64,000 nucleotides of DNA from Paramagnetospirillum marisnigri (GCF_001650715.1 NZ_LWQT01000131.1:1-64000); one strand, 5' to 3'. Counted from the stretch's first letter, positions 1 through 9,598 are shown. Numbers and translations: made by a program. Notes: a model not told the origin generated them from the sequence alone.

Positions 1-2
1 AC

Positions 3-500
3 GACCTGTACGCCAGCGTGATCATGCATGGTCATGCCACCGAAGGTAAGGAAGTGACCGTCTCCAAGATCGCGTCCCTGGCGCTTGGCGTTATCGCCGT
101 GTTGCTGGGCCTGGTCTTCGAGAAGCAGAACGTGGCGTTCATCGTGGCGCTCACCTTCTCGGTCGCGGCCTCGGCCAACTTCCCGGTGCTGGTGCTGTCC
201 ATGTTCTGGGGCGGCCTGACCACCCGTGGCGCTGTCCTCGGCGGCATTGTCGGCCTGCTGATGTCGGTGATCATGGTGGTGCTGTCCAAGGCGGTGTGGG
301 TGCAGAGCTTCGGCTTCGGTGAAGCCCTGTTCCCCTTCGCCTATCCGGCCCTGTTCTCGGTGCCCGCGGCCTTCTTCTTCTCGTGGGTGTTCTCCATCAC
401 GGACAACAGCGAGTCGGCCAATGCGGAACGCGCCGCCTACGAAGCCCAGGCGATCCGGTCCGAGACCGGTCTGGGTGCCGAAGGCGCCGCCTCGCACTAA
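3..500 (+). CDS. actP: Cation/acetate symporter, C-terminal part (cut by window start)
   Basis: This is the last 165 residues of a sodium:solute symporter; the reading frame is open at the left edge. The segment FEKQNVAF followed by a Ser/Ala-rich ASANFP stretch is typical of ActP acetate permeases, which take up acetate and other short carboxylates with a cation across the inner membrane. At least three further hydrophobic segments follow, then a short charged tail rich in Ala and Glu. A strong intrinsic terminator lies 23 bases after the stop codon. Family assignment is from recognised motifs; substrate is inferred. Confidence is limited by the missing N-terminal two thirds. Confidence 0.85.
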   Translation, partial: DLYASVIMHGHATEGKEVTVSKIASLALGVIAVLLGLVFEKQNVAFIVALTFSVAASANFPVLVLSMFWGGLTTRGAVLGGIVGLLMSVIMVVLSKAVWVQSFGFGEALFPFAYPALFSVPAAFFFSWVFSITDNSESANAERAAYEAQAIRSETGLGAEGAASH

Positions 501-523
501 GAACGGTTTGCTTGTCACGACTG

Positions 524-555
524 GGGCCGCCGGGAAACCGGCGGCCCTTTTTCTT
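524..555 (+). terminator. Intrinsic terminator after actP
   Basis: A perfect 10-bp stem (GGGCCGCCGG at 524-533 with CCGGCGGCCC at 538-547) closes on a GAAA tetraloop and is followed by TTTTTCTT (548-555). This is a textbook rho-independent terminator for the upstream gene. Confidence 0.93.
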
Positions 556-776
556 TGGAGGGGATGGATTGCCGGCCAGAGCGCACGGCTGTCCGTTTAA
601 AATTTCATAGAGGGGTTAGTTAGTCTGGGTTTCCGCCGTTCATGAACACGGATTGACACGGATGCCGCTTCGCGGCCCCGGATCAGCACGGAAGATCGGG
701 ATTCGGTCGCGTCATTCAGGGGCTGGCCTGGGGAGATTGGCTCCTCCCGCCAAAGCCGCGCGCGTCATGGCTGGCT

Positions 777-862
777 CCGGATCAAGTCCGGGAGAGAGGG
801 AGCGGATCGCGAATGACCCCGCTTACTCCCCAGCATCATTCCATGACCCGGTCAAAGCCGGG
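777..862. repeat. Short dispersed-type palindromes in the actP-uppP gap
   Basis: The gap 501-870 holds no credible gene. Besides the terminator it carries two short palindromes with TCAA-containing loops: CCGGA-TCAAG-TCCGG (777-791) and CCCGG-TCAAAG-CCGGG (847-862). Such ggTCAAgcc palindromes resemble dispersed REP-like sequences common between alphaproteobacterial genes. That they are repeats elsewhere in this genome is inference. Confidence 0.4.
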
Positions 863-870
863 CTGGACCG

Positions 871-1665
871 CTATTCCGTCAGGATCATGGCCAGCAGCAC
901 CAGGCCGACCACGATGCGGTAATAGGCGAAGGGCGCGAAACCGTGCCGCCCGATGAAGCCGATGAAGCTGCGCACCACCACCAGGGCCGACAGGAAGGCG
1001 GCGACGAAGCCCACGGCGATCAGTGACGCGCCGTCGAAGGACAGGGTGGACCAGTTCTTGTACAGTGACAGGGCGGTGGCGCCCATCATGGTGGGAATGG
1101 CCAGGAAGAAGGAGAACTCCGCCGCCACCTTGCGATCGACGCCCAGCACCATGGATCCCATGATGGTGGCGCCGGCCCGCGATACGCCGGGGATCATGGC
1201 CAGGGTCTGGCAGAATCCGACCCCCAGGGCCATGGCGGTGGACATATCCTCAACCTCGTGAATCCTGGCCCGCTTGACCATGCGTTCGATGGCCAGGATG
1301 GCGAGGCCGCCCGCGACCATGGCGGTGGCGATCACCAAGGGCGAATCCAGCATCTGCTTGATGTGCTTGTAGGTCAGGGCTCCGATCACGGCGGCGGGCA
1401 GGAAGGCGACCACCACATTGCGGGCGAAGGCGAAGGCGCGAGGATCGGACAGATGAGTGCCGACATCCCACAAACGTCGCCAATACACCACGCAGACCGC
1501 CAGGATGGCGCCCAACTGGATGACGATCTCGAAGGTCTTGCCCGGGACCGACTGGAAGTGGATCAGTTCGCCGATCAGCACCACATGGGCGGTGCTGGAG
1601 ATGGGCAGGAATTCGGTCAGTCCCTCGACGACGCCAAGAAACAGGGCTTCCAGAAACGGCTGCAT
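871..1665 (-). CDS. uppP: Undecaprenyl-diphosphatase UppP (BacA)
   Basis: UppP dephosphorylates undecaprenyl diphosphate to recycle the lipid carrier for peptidoglycan and other envelope polymers, and its overexpression gives bacitracin resistance. The 264-residue, multi-spanning protein has the family length. Both signature regions are present: EGLTEFLPISSTAH at about residues 14-27, with the paired glutamates E14 and E18, and PGVSRAGATI at about 159-168 with the conserved arginine R163. It is transcribed leftwards, 69 bp downstream of the receiver/GGDEF gene, and could be cotranscribed with it. The chosen ATG gives the usual N-terminus just before the first motif. Confidence 0.96.
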   Translation of the reverse strand: MQPFLEALFLGVVEGLTEFLPISSTAHVVLIGELIHFQSVPGKTFEIVIQLGAILAVCVVYWRRLWDVGTHLSDPRAFAFARNVVVAFLPAAVIGALTYKHIKQMLDSPLVIATAMVAGGLAILAIERMVKRARIHEVEDMSTAMALGVGFCQTLAMIPGVSRAGATIMGSMVLGVDRKVAAEFSFFLAIPTMMGATALSLYKNWSTLSFDGASLIAVGFVAAFLSALVVVRSFIGFIGRHGFAPFAYYRIVVGLVLLAMILTE

Positions 1666-1734
1666 GGACCACCGATGGCTGTTGATACTGTGCCGGGATG
1701 ATGCGTGCCGCTCCGCTGCGGTGCAACCCTCAAA

Positions 1735-3015
1735 TCAAAGGCATGGCGGCGGGGAAGAGGAGGATACCCGGTTGCGCCCTTCGGCCTTGGCGCGATACAG
1801 CGCCGTATCGGCTTCTTTCAGCATGGCGTGAAGCGAGGCGAGGGGGGCTCCGCACAGGCCGATGCTGGCCGTCACGGGAATGGGGCCATCGTTGAGGTGA
1901 ATGGTCGCGCCTTCGATGGCGCGGCGGATATGCTCGCAACGGGCAAGGGCGGCGTCGTGCTCCAAGCCGGGCAGCAGGATACAGAATTCCTCGCCGCCGA
2001 AGCGGCCGATCAGTTCGTCGTCTCCCGCGCCCTCCGGCATCAGCCGGGCCAGCGCGCGCAGGACCTCGTCGCCGCCGTCATGGCCGCGCGTATCGTTGAT
2101 GCGCTTGAAGAAGTCGACGTCCAGCATGGCCACGGCCAGCGGCAGTCCCTTGCGCGACTGCGTTTCGAACCGTCGCTGGGCACCTTCGAGGAAGGCCCGG
2201 CGGTTGAGCAGGCCGGTCAAGGAATCGGTGCTGGCCATGACGCGCAGACTGGCGATGCTCTCCAGGCTTTCCACGTTCTGGGCCACCCGGCAGAACAACT
2301 CCTCGGGCAGGAAGGGCTTGTTCAGGTAGTCATTGGCGCCGGTCTTGATGAACTGGGCCGAAACCGGTCCCCGGGAGGATTGGCTGGAGGAAACGCCGAT
2401 GATGGCCAGGCGGTCGCGGGGATGCAGCGCCCGGATGCGCCGCACGAACTGGATACCGTTCATGCCGGGCAGTTCGAAATCGGTGACTACCAGCTTGATC
2501 TGAGGGGTGGCCTGGAGCAGTTCGAACCCTTTCTCGGCATTGTCGGTGGAGAGCACCTTGAAGCCGTAGAGCGAGAGCAGGCCGCTGACCTGGCCCCGAT
2601 AACTGCGGGAATCGTCCACCACCAGGGCGGTCAGGTCGTGATTGCGCCGAATCCGGTCCACCAGCCAGACCAGGTAATCGACGCTGGCGGGATTGTCCTT
2701 CAGCACATAGTCGATCACCGGCTGGGCGAGGATGCGTTCGCGGGTGGCGGTGTCGAAAACACCGCTGACCACCACCAGGGGCAGCTTGCGCTGGACGAAA
2801 TAGGACACCACCGCCGCCTCGTCGGCATCGGGCAGAATCAGCCCCGAGAGCACGAGAAAGATGCCGTCATTTCCCCGGTCAAGCGTCTGGGCGGCGGCGC
2901 TCAGGCTGTCGGCGACCAGAACGTCGAGGCCGAGCCGGTCCTTGATGGCGCTGGATACTATGGCGGCATAGGCGCGAGAATTGTCGACCAGGAGAATTCG
3001 CCCTACCGCTGCCAT
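1735..3015 (-). CDS. PleD-like response regulator: two receiver domains plus GGDEF diguanylate cyclase
   Basis: The 426-residue protein has the PleD layout REC-REC-GGDEF and should make cyclic di-GMP. The second receiver (about residues 128-245) keeps the acidic pair DD, the acceptor D179 in TDFELPGMNG and a lysine in NKPF. The first receiver (about 5-122) is degenerate: the acceptor position in VLSGLILP is Gly58 and the acidic pair is DN. The catalytic loop is GGEEF (340-344). The RxxD inhibitory site normally five residues before this loop is absent (GDDE instead), so product inhibition through that site is unlikely. The protein probably signals to surface attachment or motility, but no partner kinase is adjacent. 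Function by family is firm; the input is unknown. Confidence 0.92.
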   Translation of the reverse strand: MAAVGRILLVDNSRAYAAIVSSAIKDRLGLDVLVADSLSAAAQTLDRGNDGIFLVLSGLILPDADEAAVVSYFVQRKLPLVVVSGVFDTATRERILAQPVIDYVLKDNPASVDYLVWLVDRIRRNHDLTALVVDDSRSYRGQVSGLLSLYGFKVLSTDNAEKGFELLQATPQIKLVVTDFELPGMNGIQFVRRIRALHPRDRLAIIGVSSSQSSRGPVSAQFIKTGANDYLNKPFLPEELFCRVAQNVESLESIASLRVMASTDSLTGLLNRRAFLEGAQRRFETQSRKGLPLAVAMLDVDFFKRINDTRGHDGGDEVLRALARLMPEGAGDDELIGRFGGEEFCILLPGLEHDAALARCEHIRRAIEGATIHLNDGPIPVTASIGLCGAPLASLHAMLKEADTALYRAKAEGRNRVSSSSPPPCL

Positions 3016-3127
3016 GACTTATTTCCGCCGCGATCAATAATCAATCCTATGTTCCAGTATGATCGAACCGGCCGACAAGTGAAAGCCCAAGGCTTGCGCG
3101 AAACGGAAGGTTTGATAGGGTGCCGCC

Positions 3128-3625
3128 ATGAAAGTGTTCGGAATCGCCGGATGGAGTGGCAGCGGCAAGACCACCTTGCTGGTGCGATTGATTCCCACCC
3201 TGATCCGTCTCGGTATCGAGGTGGCGACCATCAAGCACACCCATCACAATCCAGCGGTGGGGGATGAGGAAAGCCGAGCATTGGCTGCTGCCGGGGCGAT
3301 GGAAACCCTGGTGGCCTCGCCCCGACGTTTCGCCCTGATCAATGAATTCCACGAGCGGCCGGAACCGGCCCTGGACGAACTGGTCGCCAGGATCAGCGGG
3401 GTCGATCTGCTGCTGGTCGAGGGGTTCAAGTGGGCCGGACACCCAAAGCTGGAGGTCTGGGACCCCGGCCTGGGCAAGGCCATGCTGGCGCCCACCGAGC
3501 CCACGGTCGTGGCCATTGCCTCGGATCATCCGGTTCCCATGGTGGGATTGCCGCAATTCGCCCGCGACGATATTGCTTCCATCGCATCATTTCTGATGAG
3601 CTGGGGTGGCTTTTCTAAGCTTTAG
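3128..3625 (+). CDS. mobB: Molybdopterin-guanine dinucleotide biosynthesis adaptor protein MobB
   Basis: MobB is a GTP-binding accessory protein that helps MobA attach GMP to molybdopterin, giving the cofactor of DMSO-reductase-family enzymes such as periplasmic nitrate reductase. The 165-residue protein begins MKVFGIAGWSGSGKTTL, a P-loop at residues 9-16, followed by the MobB-typical TIKHTHH segment and LLVEGFK near residue 100. A start at 3128 puts the P-loop at the usual place and is preceded by a weak GGTG-type site. It stands alone: mobA and other moa/moe genes are not in the window, although modD lies 28 kb away. Confidence 0.94.
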   Translation: MKVFGIAGWSGSGKTTLLVRLIPTLIRLGIEVATIKHTHHNPAVGDEESRALAAAGAMETLVASPRRFALINEFHERPEPALDELVARISGVDLLLVEGFKWAGHPKLEVWDPGLGKAMLAPTEPTVVAIASDHPVPMVGLPQFARDDIASIASFLMSWGGFSKL

Positions 3626-3856
3626 TATGGGGTGACTGTGGGGCGATTACGCGAAGTCCCGGATTGCCGGGGCCGCCGATCCATGCTTTAGTCAGGTGGG
3701 TTCTGGGGATGCCGAAGGAATTCGGCCACTTGGGGTGGTCGGTTTGCTCGGATGGGAAAAGGGCATGGCGCGTCGTCTGTGCGGCGACGCGGAGTCAGGG
3801 CTGCCGACGATGATCTCGTCTGCGGTCCGTGATGGTTTGTCTTGGGGGCGAGCACC

Positions 3857-4492
3857 ATGAAGGTTCTTCTTGCGGATGACCACGCTCTATTTCGCGAGGG
3901 CGTGCGGATGGTTCTGGAAAATCTGGCTGAAGGGCCGCTGGATATTATCGAGGCCAGCGACTTTCCCCAGGCGCTTTCCCATGTGCGGGCCGATCCGAGT
4001 ATCGATATCGCTCTGACCGATCTCGCCATGCCGGGCATGGATGGAATTTCGGCCATCAGTGCCCTGCGCCGCGCCGCGCCCGAAGTGTTCCTGGTGGTGG
4101 TCTCGGCCTCCGAGGACCCTCAGATGGTCCGTCGCGCCCTGGATGCCGGTGCCCATGGCTATATTTGCAAGTCGGCGGGCAGCGCTTCCATGATGAAGGG
4201 CATCCGTTCCGTATTGGAGGGCGATACCTTCGTCAGCCCCCATATCACCGTGCCCACCGAGGCGGTTCAGACCCAGGGCGAATTCGACGCCGACCGACTG
4301 CGCAGTCTGCTCACCCCGCGCCAGCGCGATGTGCTGGGCATGTTGCGCCAGGGTAAGTCCAACAAGGAAATCGCCCGCGACCTCAATCTGGCGGAAATCA
4401 CCGTCAAGTTGCATGTCACCGCCATCCTGCGCTCGCTCAATTGCGAGAACAGGACCCAGGCCGCCATCCTGGCCGCCAAGATGGGGCTGTGA
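3857..4492 (+). CDS. NarL/FixJ-family response regulator
   Basis: A 211-residue two-domain transcription regulator. The receiver domain (1-120) has the acidic pair ADDH at 6-9, the acceptor D55 in LTDLAMPGMDG and the switch Ser/Lys pair in VVSA and CKSAG. The LuxR-type helix-turn-helix (about 145-205) shows LTPRQRDVL, SNKEIA and ITVKLHV, all conserved in this family. I chose the ATG at 3857, preceded by GGGGGCGAG; an in-frame TTG 15 bases upstream is possible. No sensor kinase is adjacent, so it is an orphan here and its targets are unknown. It converges on the ABC ATPase gene with a 21-bp gap. Confidence 0.93.
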   Translation: MKVLLADDHALFREGVRMVLENLAEGPLDIIEASDFPQALSHVRADPSIDIALTDLAMPGMDGISAISALRRAAPEVFLVVVSASEDPQMVRRALDAGAHGYICKSAGSASMMKGIRSVLEGDTFVSPHITVPTEAVQTQGEFDADRLRSLLTPRQRDVLGMLRQGKSNKEIARDLNLAEITVKLHVTAILRSLNCENRTQAAILAAKMGL

Positions 4493-4513
4493 TCTCTGCG
4501 GGCGGATACTCCC

Positions 4514-5188
<675 letters not shown>

Positions 5189-5209
5189 GCGGGAATGCCC
5201 CCTCCCCAA

Positions 5210-5324
5210 CCCTCCCCCGGCCAAGCCGGGGGAGGGGGACTTTTCGGTACAGCCTCCCCCGGCTTGGCCGGGGGAGGGGGCCGCATTCCTTCTCTCCCTC
5301 CCCCGTGCCGCGCATGGGGGAGGG
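5210..5324. repeat. Cluster of three GC palindromes inside the export operon
   Basis: Three hairpins lie between permease and ATPase genes. Copy A has 12-bp arms (5210-5221 and 5225-5236, loop CAA). Copy B has 11-bp arms (5253-5263 and 5267-5277, loop TTG) and is the reverse complement of A. Copy C has 9-bp arms (5296-5304 and 5316-5324) with an 11-base loop. All share the core CCTCCCCC/GGGGGAGG seen also near 13.25 and 58.78 kb. Confidence 0.85.
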
Positions 5325-5351
5325 CTGGGGTGGGGGCGTGGTGAAGACCTT

Positions 5352-6602
5352 TCATCCCGCACCTCGCACGATGTCGACGGGATTGAGGCGCGAGGCGCGC
5401 CGCGCCGGGATCCAGGCCGCCAGGGTGGCCGAGACAATGGCCATGGCGGCGCTGATGACGTAGTGCAGGGGAGTGCGGTAGAGGATGAAGCCCTCGGCCT
5501 TGACGAAGCCCTCCATGTTGAATTTCAGCGAGGCCATGAACTCGATCAGGCCCCAGCCCATCAGCCAGCCGATCAGGGTGCCGAGAACCCCCACCATCAG
5601 GCCTTCCATGACGAAGATCCGGCGGATGTCCTTGTCGCGGAAGCCCATGCTTTTCAGGATGCCGATGTCGCGGGTCTTCTCGAACACCACGGTGGAAATG
5701 ACGTTGAAGATGCCGAAGCAGGCGACGATCAGGATGGCCGAGACGGTGGAATACATGATGGCGTTCTGGATCACGAAGATGCCCAGCACGTTCTTGGATT
5801 GCTCCTGCCAGGATTCCGAGCGGTAGCCATACTGCCTCTCGATGGCGGCGGCCAGGGGGGCCGCCTGTTCCACATCGTCGAGACGGATGTTGAGGCGATT
5901 GATGACATTGGGGCGGTTGGCCAGGATCTGGGCCTTCTTCAGCAGGACATAGACCTCGAAATTGTCCATCAGCGTGATGTTGGAGCGAAAGATTCCCACC
6001 ACTTTCAGCTTCATCATCACGCCGACCGGCGACACCGCCGAGATCAGGTCGCCGGTGCGGATGCCCGCCTTGGCGGCGACGCCCTCGCCCAGGATGACGG
6101 CATTGGACGTGGTGTAGAGCGCGTCCAGGCTGCCCGACAGCAGGTCCTTCTCCAGATGGGTGACCCGGCGTTCGCGCGGCGGGTCGATGCCGGTGACATT
6201 GACCGAGACATCCTTGCCGCCGAAGCGCAGCAGCAGGTTGCCCGACAGGGCGGGGGCCACATGCACCCCCGGCATCTCCTCCAGGCTGGCCAGCATGTTG
6301 CGGGCACCACGGATGCCGCGCACCTCCTCGCGTGGTTTCAGGCCGCGCAGCTCCACCGCCGCGTCAGGATACAGGCGCTCCACCGGCTGGCGCGGCGCCG
6401 AGCGGACCTCGTCCTTGACGATGATATTGGGCTGCACATCGATGATGCGGGCGATGAAGTCCTTCTGGAAGCCCTGCATCATGGCCGAGATGCCGATGAA
6501 GAAGGCGACGCCCAGCGAGACACCCAGCAGCGACACCAAGGTCTGGCGGCGGCGGTGCAGCAGATGGGCAAGCGCGATGTCGAGGCCGAGGGGAAGCGCC
6601 AT
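5352..6602 (-). CDS. ABC transporter permease, FtsX/MacB family
   Basis: A 416-residue inner-membrane permease with an N-terminal membrane segment at about 18-40, a large periplasmic domain (about 45-275, MacB_PCD type) and three C-terminal membrane segments of the FtsX domain. The hallmark FEKTRDIGILKSMGF sits just after the second membrane segment, and the end WIPARRASRLNPVDIVRG is typical of this family. With the HlyD-type adaptor upstream (13-bp gap) and the ATPase downstream it should form a tripartite-like export machine; DevBCA and MacAB are the closest described layouts. The substrate cannot be read from the sequence. Confidence 0.92.
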   Translation of the reverse strand: MALPLGLDIALAHLLHRRRQTLVSLLGVSLGVAFFIGISAMMQGFQKDFIARIIDVQPNIIVKDEVRSAPRQPVERLYPDAAVELRGLKPREEVRGIRGARNMLASLEEMPGVHVAPALSGNLLLRFGGKDVSVNVTGIDPPRERRVTHLEKDLLSGSLDALYTTSNAVILGEGVAAKAGIRTGDLISAVSPVGVMMKLKVVGIFRSNITLMDNFEVYVLLKKAQILANRPNVINRLNIRLDDVEQAAPLAAAIERQYGYRSESWQEQSKNVLGIFVIQNAIMYSTVSAILIVACFGIFNVISTVVFEKTRDIGILKSMGFRDKDIRRIFVMEGLMVGVLGTLIGWLMGWGLIEFMASLKFNMEGFVKAEGFILYRTPLHYVISAAMAIVSATLAAWIPARRASRLNPVDIVRGAG

Positions 6603-6614
6603 GGCCCGCCCTGC

Positions 6615-7625
6615 CTATTTCAGCCGGACGCGGTCGCCGGATTTCAGCCCGGCGGGTGGCGCCGCGATCACCGGGGTTCCCACCGCCAGACCAGCCGTCA
6701 CCTCCATCATGGTGCGGCCCCGGATGCCGGTGGTCACCGGCCTGGACTGGGCGAGCCCGTCCTCGACCACGAAAACCTTGTTGCCATCCACCAGGGCACT
6801 GGCGGGAATCAGCAGGGCGTCGGGATTCTCGCGGGTGATGATATTGATTTCGGTGGTCATGCCCACCAGCAGCGGCGAGTCATCGGGCAGCATCACCCGC
6901 ACGCGGAAGGTCTTGTTGACGGGATCGCCCTTGGGGGTGACGCGGTCGACCCGGGCTTCCTGCACGGCATCGGCGAAGGCGTCGGCCTTGATCAGCACCT
7001 TCTGGCCGAGCTTCACCCTGACGATGTCTTCCTCGTCCACCTCGGCGGTGATGCGCAGCGGTCGCGGCGCCCCCACCCAGAACAGGGCATCCTTGATCTC
7101 GGCCAGTTCGCCCACTTCGCCGTCGCGCTTGAGCACCACCCCATCCATGGGCGAGGTCACCAGCAGGTCGGTGCGACGCTGGCGGGCGGCGTTGATGGCC
7201 GCCGTCACCTGATTGTATTCGCTGCGCGCTTTCTGCTCGGCTTCCTTGGAGCGGATGCCGCGCTCGGCCAGTACGCCCGAGCGGGTCAGCTCCTCGCGCC
7301 AATAGGCCGCCTTGGCCTCCAGCTCACTGACCCTGGCGCGGGCCTCGCGGTCGTCGAGGCGGGCCAGCGGCTGGCCTTCCTTGACGCTGTCGCCCTCGGC
7401 CGCCAGGATTTCGGCGATACGGCCGGGCATGACCGGAGCGATGCGGGCCCATTTCTCGGCCTCCACCGTGCCGGTGGCGTAGATGGCCTCGACCGCGGGT
7501 CCCTTGCGGGGCTCGGCCAGACTGACCGGGATGCCGCTTTTGGCCTGCCACAGCCAGACTCCCCCGGCCACGGCGAGGGCGAGGATCAGCAGCAGCGGCA
7601 GGCGAGCGAGCAGGCGGTGGAGCAT
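6615..7625 (-). CDS. Periplasmic adaptor (HlyD/RND membrane-fusion family) of an ABC exporter
   Basis: A 336-residue adaptor with an N-terminal signal or anchor segment (about residues 5-27), a biotinyl-lipoyl-like half motif (IAPVMPGRIAEI), a helical hairpin (about 100-155) and the beta-barrel and membrane-proximal regions ending in LKSGDRVRL. It starts the three-gene operon adaptor-permease-ATPase, so it probably links the inner-membrane permease to an outer-membrane channel, which is not encoded nearby. A TolC-like protein would have to be supplied from elsewhere. Confidence 0.9.
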   Translation of the reverse strand: MLHRLLARLPLLLILALAVAGGVWLWQAKSGIPVSLAEPRKGPAVEAIYATGTVEAEKWARIAPVMPGRIAEILAAEGDSVKEGQPLARLDDREARARVSELEAKAAYWREELTRSGVLAERGIRSKEAEQKARSEYNQVTAAINAARQRRTDLLVTSPMDGVVLKRDGEVGELAEIKDALFWVGAPRPLRITAEVDEEDIVRVKLGQKVLIKADAFADAVQEARVDRVTPKGDPVNKTFRVRVMLPDDSPLLVGMTTEINIITRENPDALLIPASALVDGNKVFVVEDGLAQSRPVTTGIRGRTMMEVTAGLAVGTPVIAAPPAGLKSGDRVRLK

Positions 7626-7668
7626 GGCGGTGAAACTGTAGGCGCTAATATATCATTTGACCAGCGGG

Positions 7669-8982
7669 TCAGAGTGCGGCCAGTACCTCTTCCACCGCAT
7701 CCCAGGCGCGGTGAAGCTCGGCCTCGGTGGTGCAATAGGGCGCCAGCAGGTAGAGCACGTTGCCCAGCGGGCGCAGCAGCAGGCCGCGCGCCAGGAATTC
7801 CGCCTTCAGCCGCTGGCCGATCCCGGCACCATAGCCCTCGCCGCCGCCTCCCACATCCAGGGCGGCGACGGTGCCGCACAGCCGGGTGCGGCTGACATTT
7901 CCCAGGGATTTCAGCCGGTCGAGGCGGGCGCGGTGCAGCGCCTCGGTGGCCTTGACCCGGGCCTGGCACTCGGCGGCCTGCAACAGGTCGAGCGAGGCCA
8001 GGGCGGCGGCGCAGCCCAGCGGATTGGCGGTGAAGGTATGGCCGTGCAGGAAGGCGCGGGTGAGGTCCTGGCCGAGGAATTCCCGGAAGATGGACTCCCG
8101 CGCCACCGTCATGGACAGGGGCATGAAGCCGCCGGTCAGGCCCTTGGACAGGCAGATCAGGTCGGGCGTCACTCCCGCCTTGCGGCAGGCGAAGAAATCG
8201 CCGGTGCGGGAAAAGCCGGTCATGACCTCGTCGAGGATCAGCAGGGTCCCGGCGGCGCGGATGCGCTCCTCCAGCGCCTTGAGGAACTGCGGGCGGCACA
8301 TGCGCATGCCCGCCGCGCCCTGGATCAAGGGCTCGATGATCACCGCCGAGACGCGGGCTCCCTCGGCGGCCAGCAAGGCGTCCAGCGCGGCTAGCGCCGC
8401 CTCCTCCTTGGCCTCCACCGCATCGTCGTCATCCCAGGTGGCGGGGAAGGGGACGGTGCGGAAGGGAAACAGCATCTCGGTCCACTGGTCGAAATAGCCC
8501 GACGAGCGCCCGGCCGACATGGCGCCGGCGGTGTCGCCGTGATAGCCGCCCTCGAAGGCCACATAGACGGTGCGGTCCTTGCCCCGGTTGCGCCAGTACT
8601 GATGCGCCAGCTTCAGCGCCACCTCCACGGCGGTGGAGCCATCGTCGGAATAGAACACCCGGTCCAGGTCGCCGGGCAGCAGCGCTGTCACCCTCTGGGC
8701 CAGCCGGGCGGCGGGTTCATGGGTGAAATCGGCGAAGATCACCTGCTCCAGCCGCATGGCCTGGTCGGCCACCGCCTGGGCGATGGCGGGATGGGCGTGG
8801 CCATGCAGGTTGCACCACCACGACGACACCAGATCCAGATATTCGCGGCCATCGGCGGCATAGATGGTCGAGCCCCGCGCCCCCAGGGCCAGGATGGGGG
8901 GCGGTGCGGTGCCCGCCTGGGTGAAGGGGTGCCAGACATGGCGGGCGTCCAGCGCCCGAAGCTCGTCATAGGACAGGGTCAT
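7669..8982 (-). CDS. bioA: Adenosylmethionine-8-amino-7-oxononanoate aminotransferase BioA
   Basis: BioA converts 8-amino-7-oxononanoate (KAPA) to 7,8-diaminononanoate using S-adenosylmethionine as amino donor, the third step of biotin ring assembly. The 437-residue class-III aminotransferase has the PLP-binding D251 in LDEVMTGFSRTG and the Schiff-base lysine K280 in LSKGLTGG. The N-terminal WHPFTQ and the SSWWCNLHGH segment are BioA hallmarks that separate it from other class-III aminotransferases. It is the last gene of the bioFHCDA operon, starting 4 bp after the bioD stop. Confidence 0.97.
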   Translation of the reverse strand: MTLSYDELRALDARHVWHPFTQAGTAPPPILALGARGSTIYAADGREYLDLVSSWWCNLHGHAHPAIAQAVADQAMRLEQVIFADFTHEPAARLAQRVTALLPGDLDRVFYSDDGSTAVEVALKLAHQYWRNRGKDRTVYVAFEGGYHGDTAGAMSAGRSSGYFDQWTEMLFPFRTVPFPATWDDDDAVEAKEEAALAALDALLAAEGARVSAVIIEPLIQGAAGMRMCRPQFLKALEERIRAAGTLLILDEVMTGFSRTGDFFACRKAGVTPDLICLSKGLTGGFMPLSMTVARESIFREFLGQDLTRAFLHGHTFTANPLGCAAALASLDLLQAAECQARVKATEALHRARLDRLKSLGNVSRTRLCGTVAALDVGGGGEGYGAGIGQRLKAEFLARGLLLRPLGNVLYLLAPYCTTEAELHRAWDAVEEVLAAL

Positions 8983-8986
8983 GGGG

Positions 8987-9598
8987 TCAACCGGGGCAGG
9001 GGAAATCGGGGGGCGGCAGGCTCGCCACCAGGGTCTCGGTCACGGCGGGCAGCGGCTGGATCTCGGCCAGCACTGTGACGGCGCCGTAATGCTCGATGGC
9101 CTGGCGGTTGGCCGGGTTCTTCTGGCCGTTCATCACCACACCCAGGATGGGGACATGGCGACGACGCAGCACCTCCAGGGTCATCAGGGTGTGGTTGATG
9201 GTGCCGAGGCCCGAGCGGGCCACCACCACCACCGGCAGCCGCAGCCGCTCCATCAGGTCGACCATCAGCGCGGTCTCGTTGATGGGAACCATGGCGCCGC
9301 CGGCGCCCTCCACCACCAGGGCATTGGCGGTGACGGGCGGTGCCAGGGCGGACAGATCGATGCGCACCCGCTCGCGCCGGGCCGCTTCGTGGGGTGACAG
9401 CGGCGCCTGCAAGCCCACCGCCGGGGGATGAATCCGGGCGGCGGGGGCGAGGCGGGCGACAGTCATGGAATCCGACGACTCGGACAGCCCGGTCTGGATG
9501 GGCTTCCAGTAGTCGGCGGCCCAGTTGCGCACCAGCCAGGCCGAGACCAGGGTCTTGCCCACATCGGTATCGGTGCCGGTGACGAAGACGCCTTTCAT
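8987..9598 (-). CDS. bioD: Dethiobiotin synthetase BioD
   Basis: BioD closes the ureido ring: it carboxylates 7,8-diaminononanoate with ATP to give dethiobiotin. The 203-residue protein starts MKGVFVTGTDTDVGKT with the modified P-loop at 8-16 (K15) and contains WKPIQTG and the VVEGAGG motif expected of BioD. Its ATG overlaps the bioC stop as ATGA, so the two are probably translationally coupled. The start at 9598 is fixed by this overlap and by the P-loop position. Confidence 0.97.
   Translation of the reverse strand: MKGVFVTGTDTDVGKTLVSAWLVRNWAADYWKPIQTGLSESSDSMTVARLAPAARIHPPAVGLQAPLSPHEAARRERVRIDLSALAPPVTANALVVEGAGGAMVPINETALMVDLMERLRLPVVVVARSGLGTINHTLMTLEVLRRRHVPILGVVMNGQKNPANRQAIEHYGAVTVLAEIQPLPAVTETLVASLPPPDFPCPG

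Noticed and set aside
5210-5324. CRISPR-like array
   Set aside because: The three repeats are palindromes in mixed orientation at irregular spacing without unique spacers.
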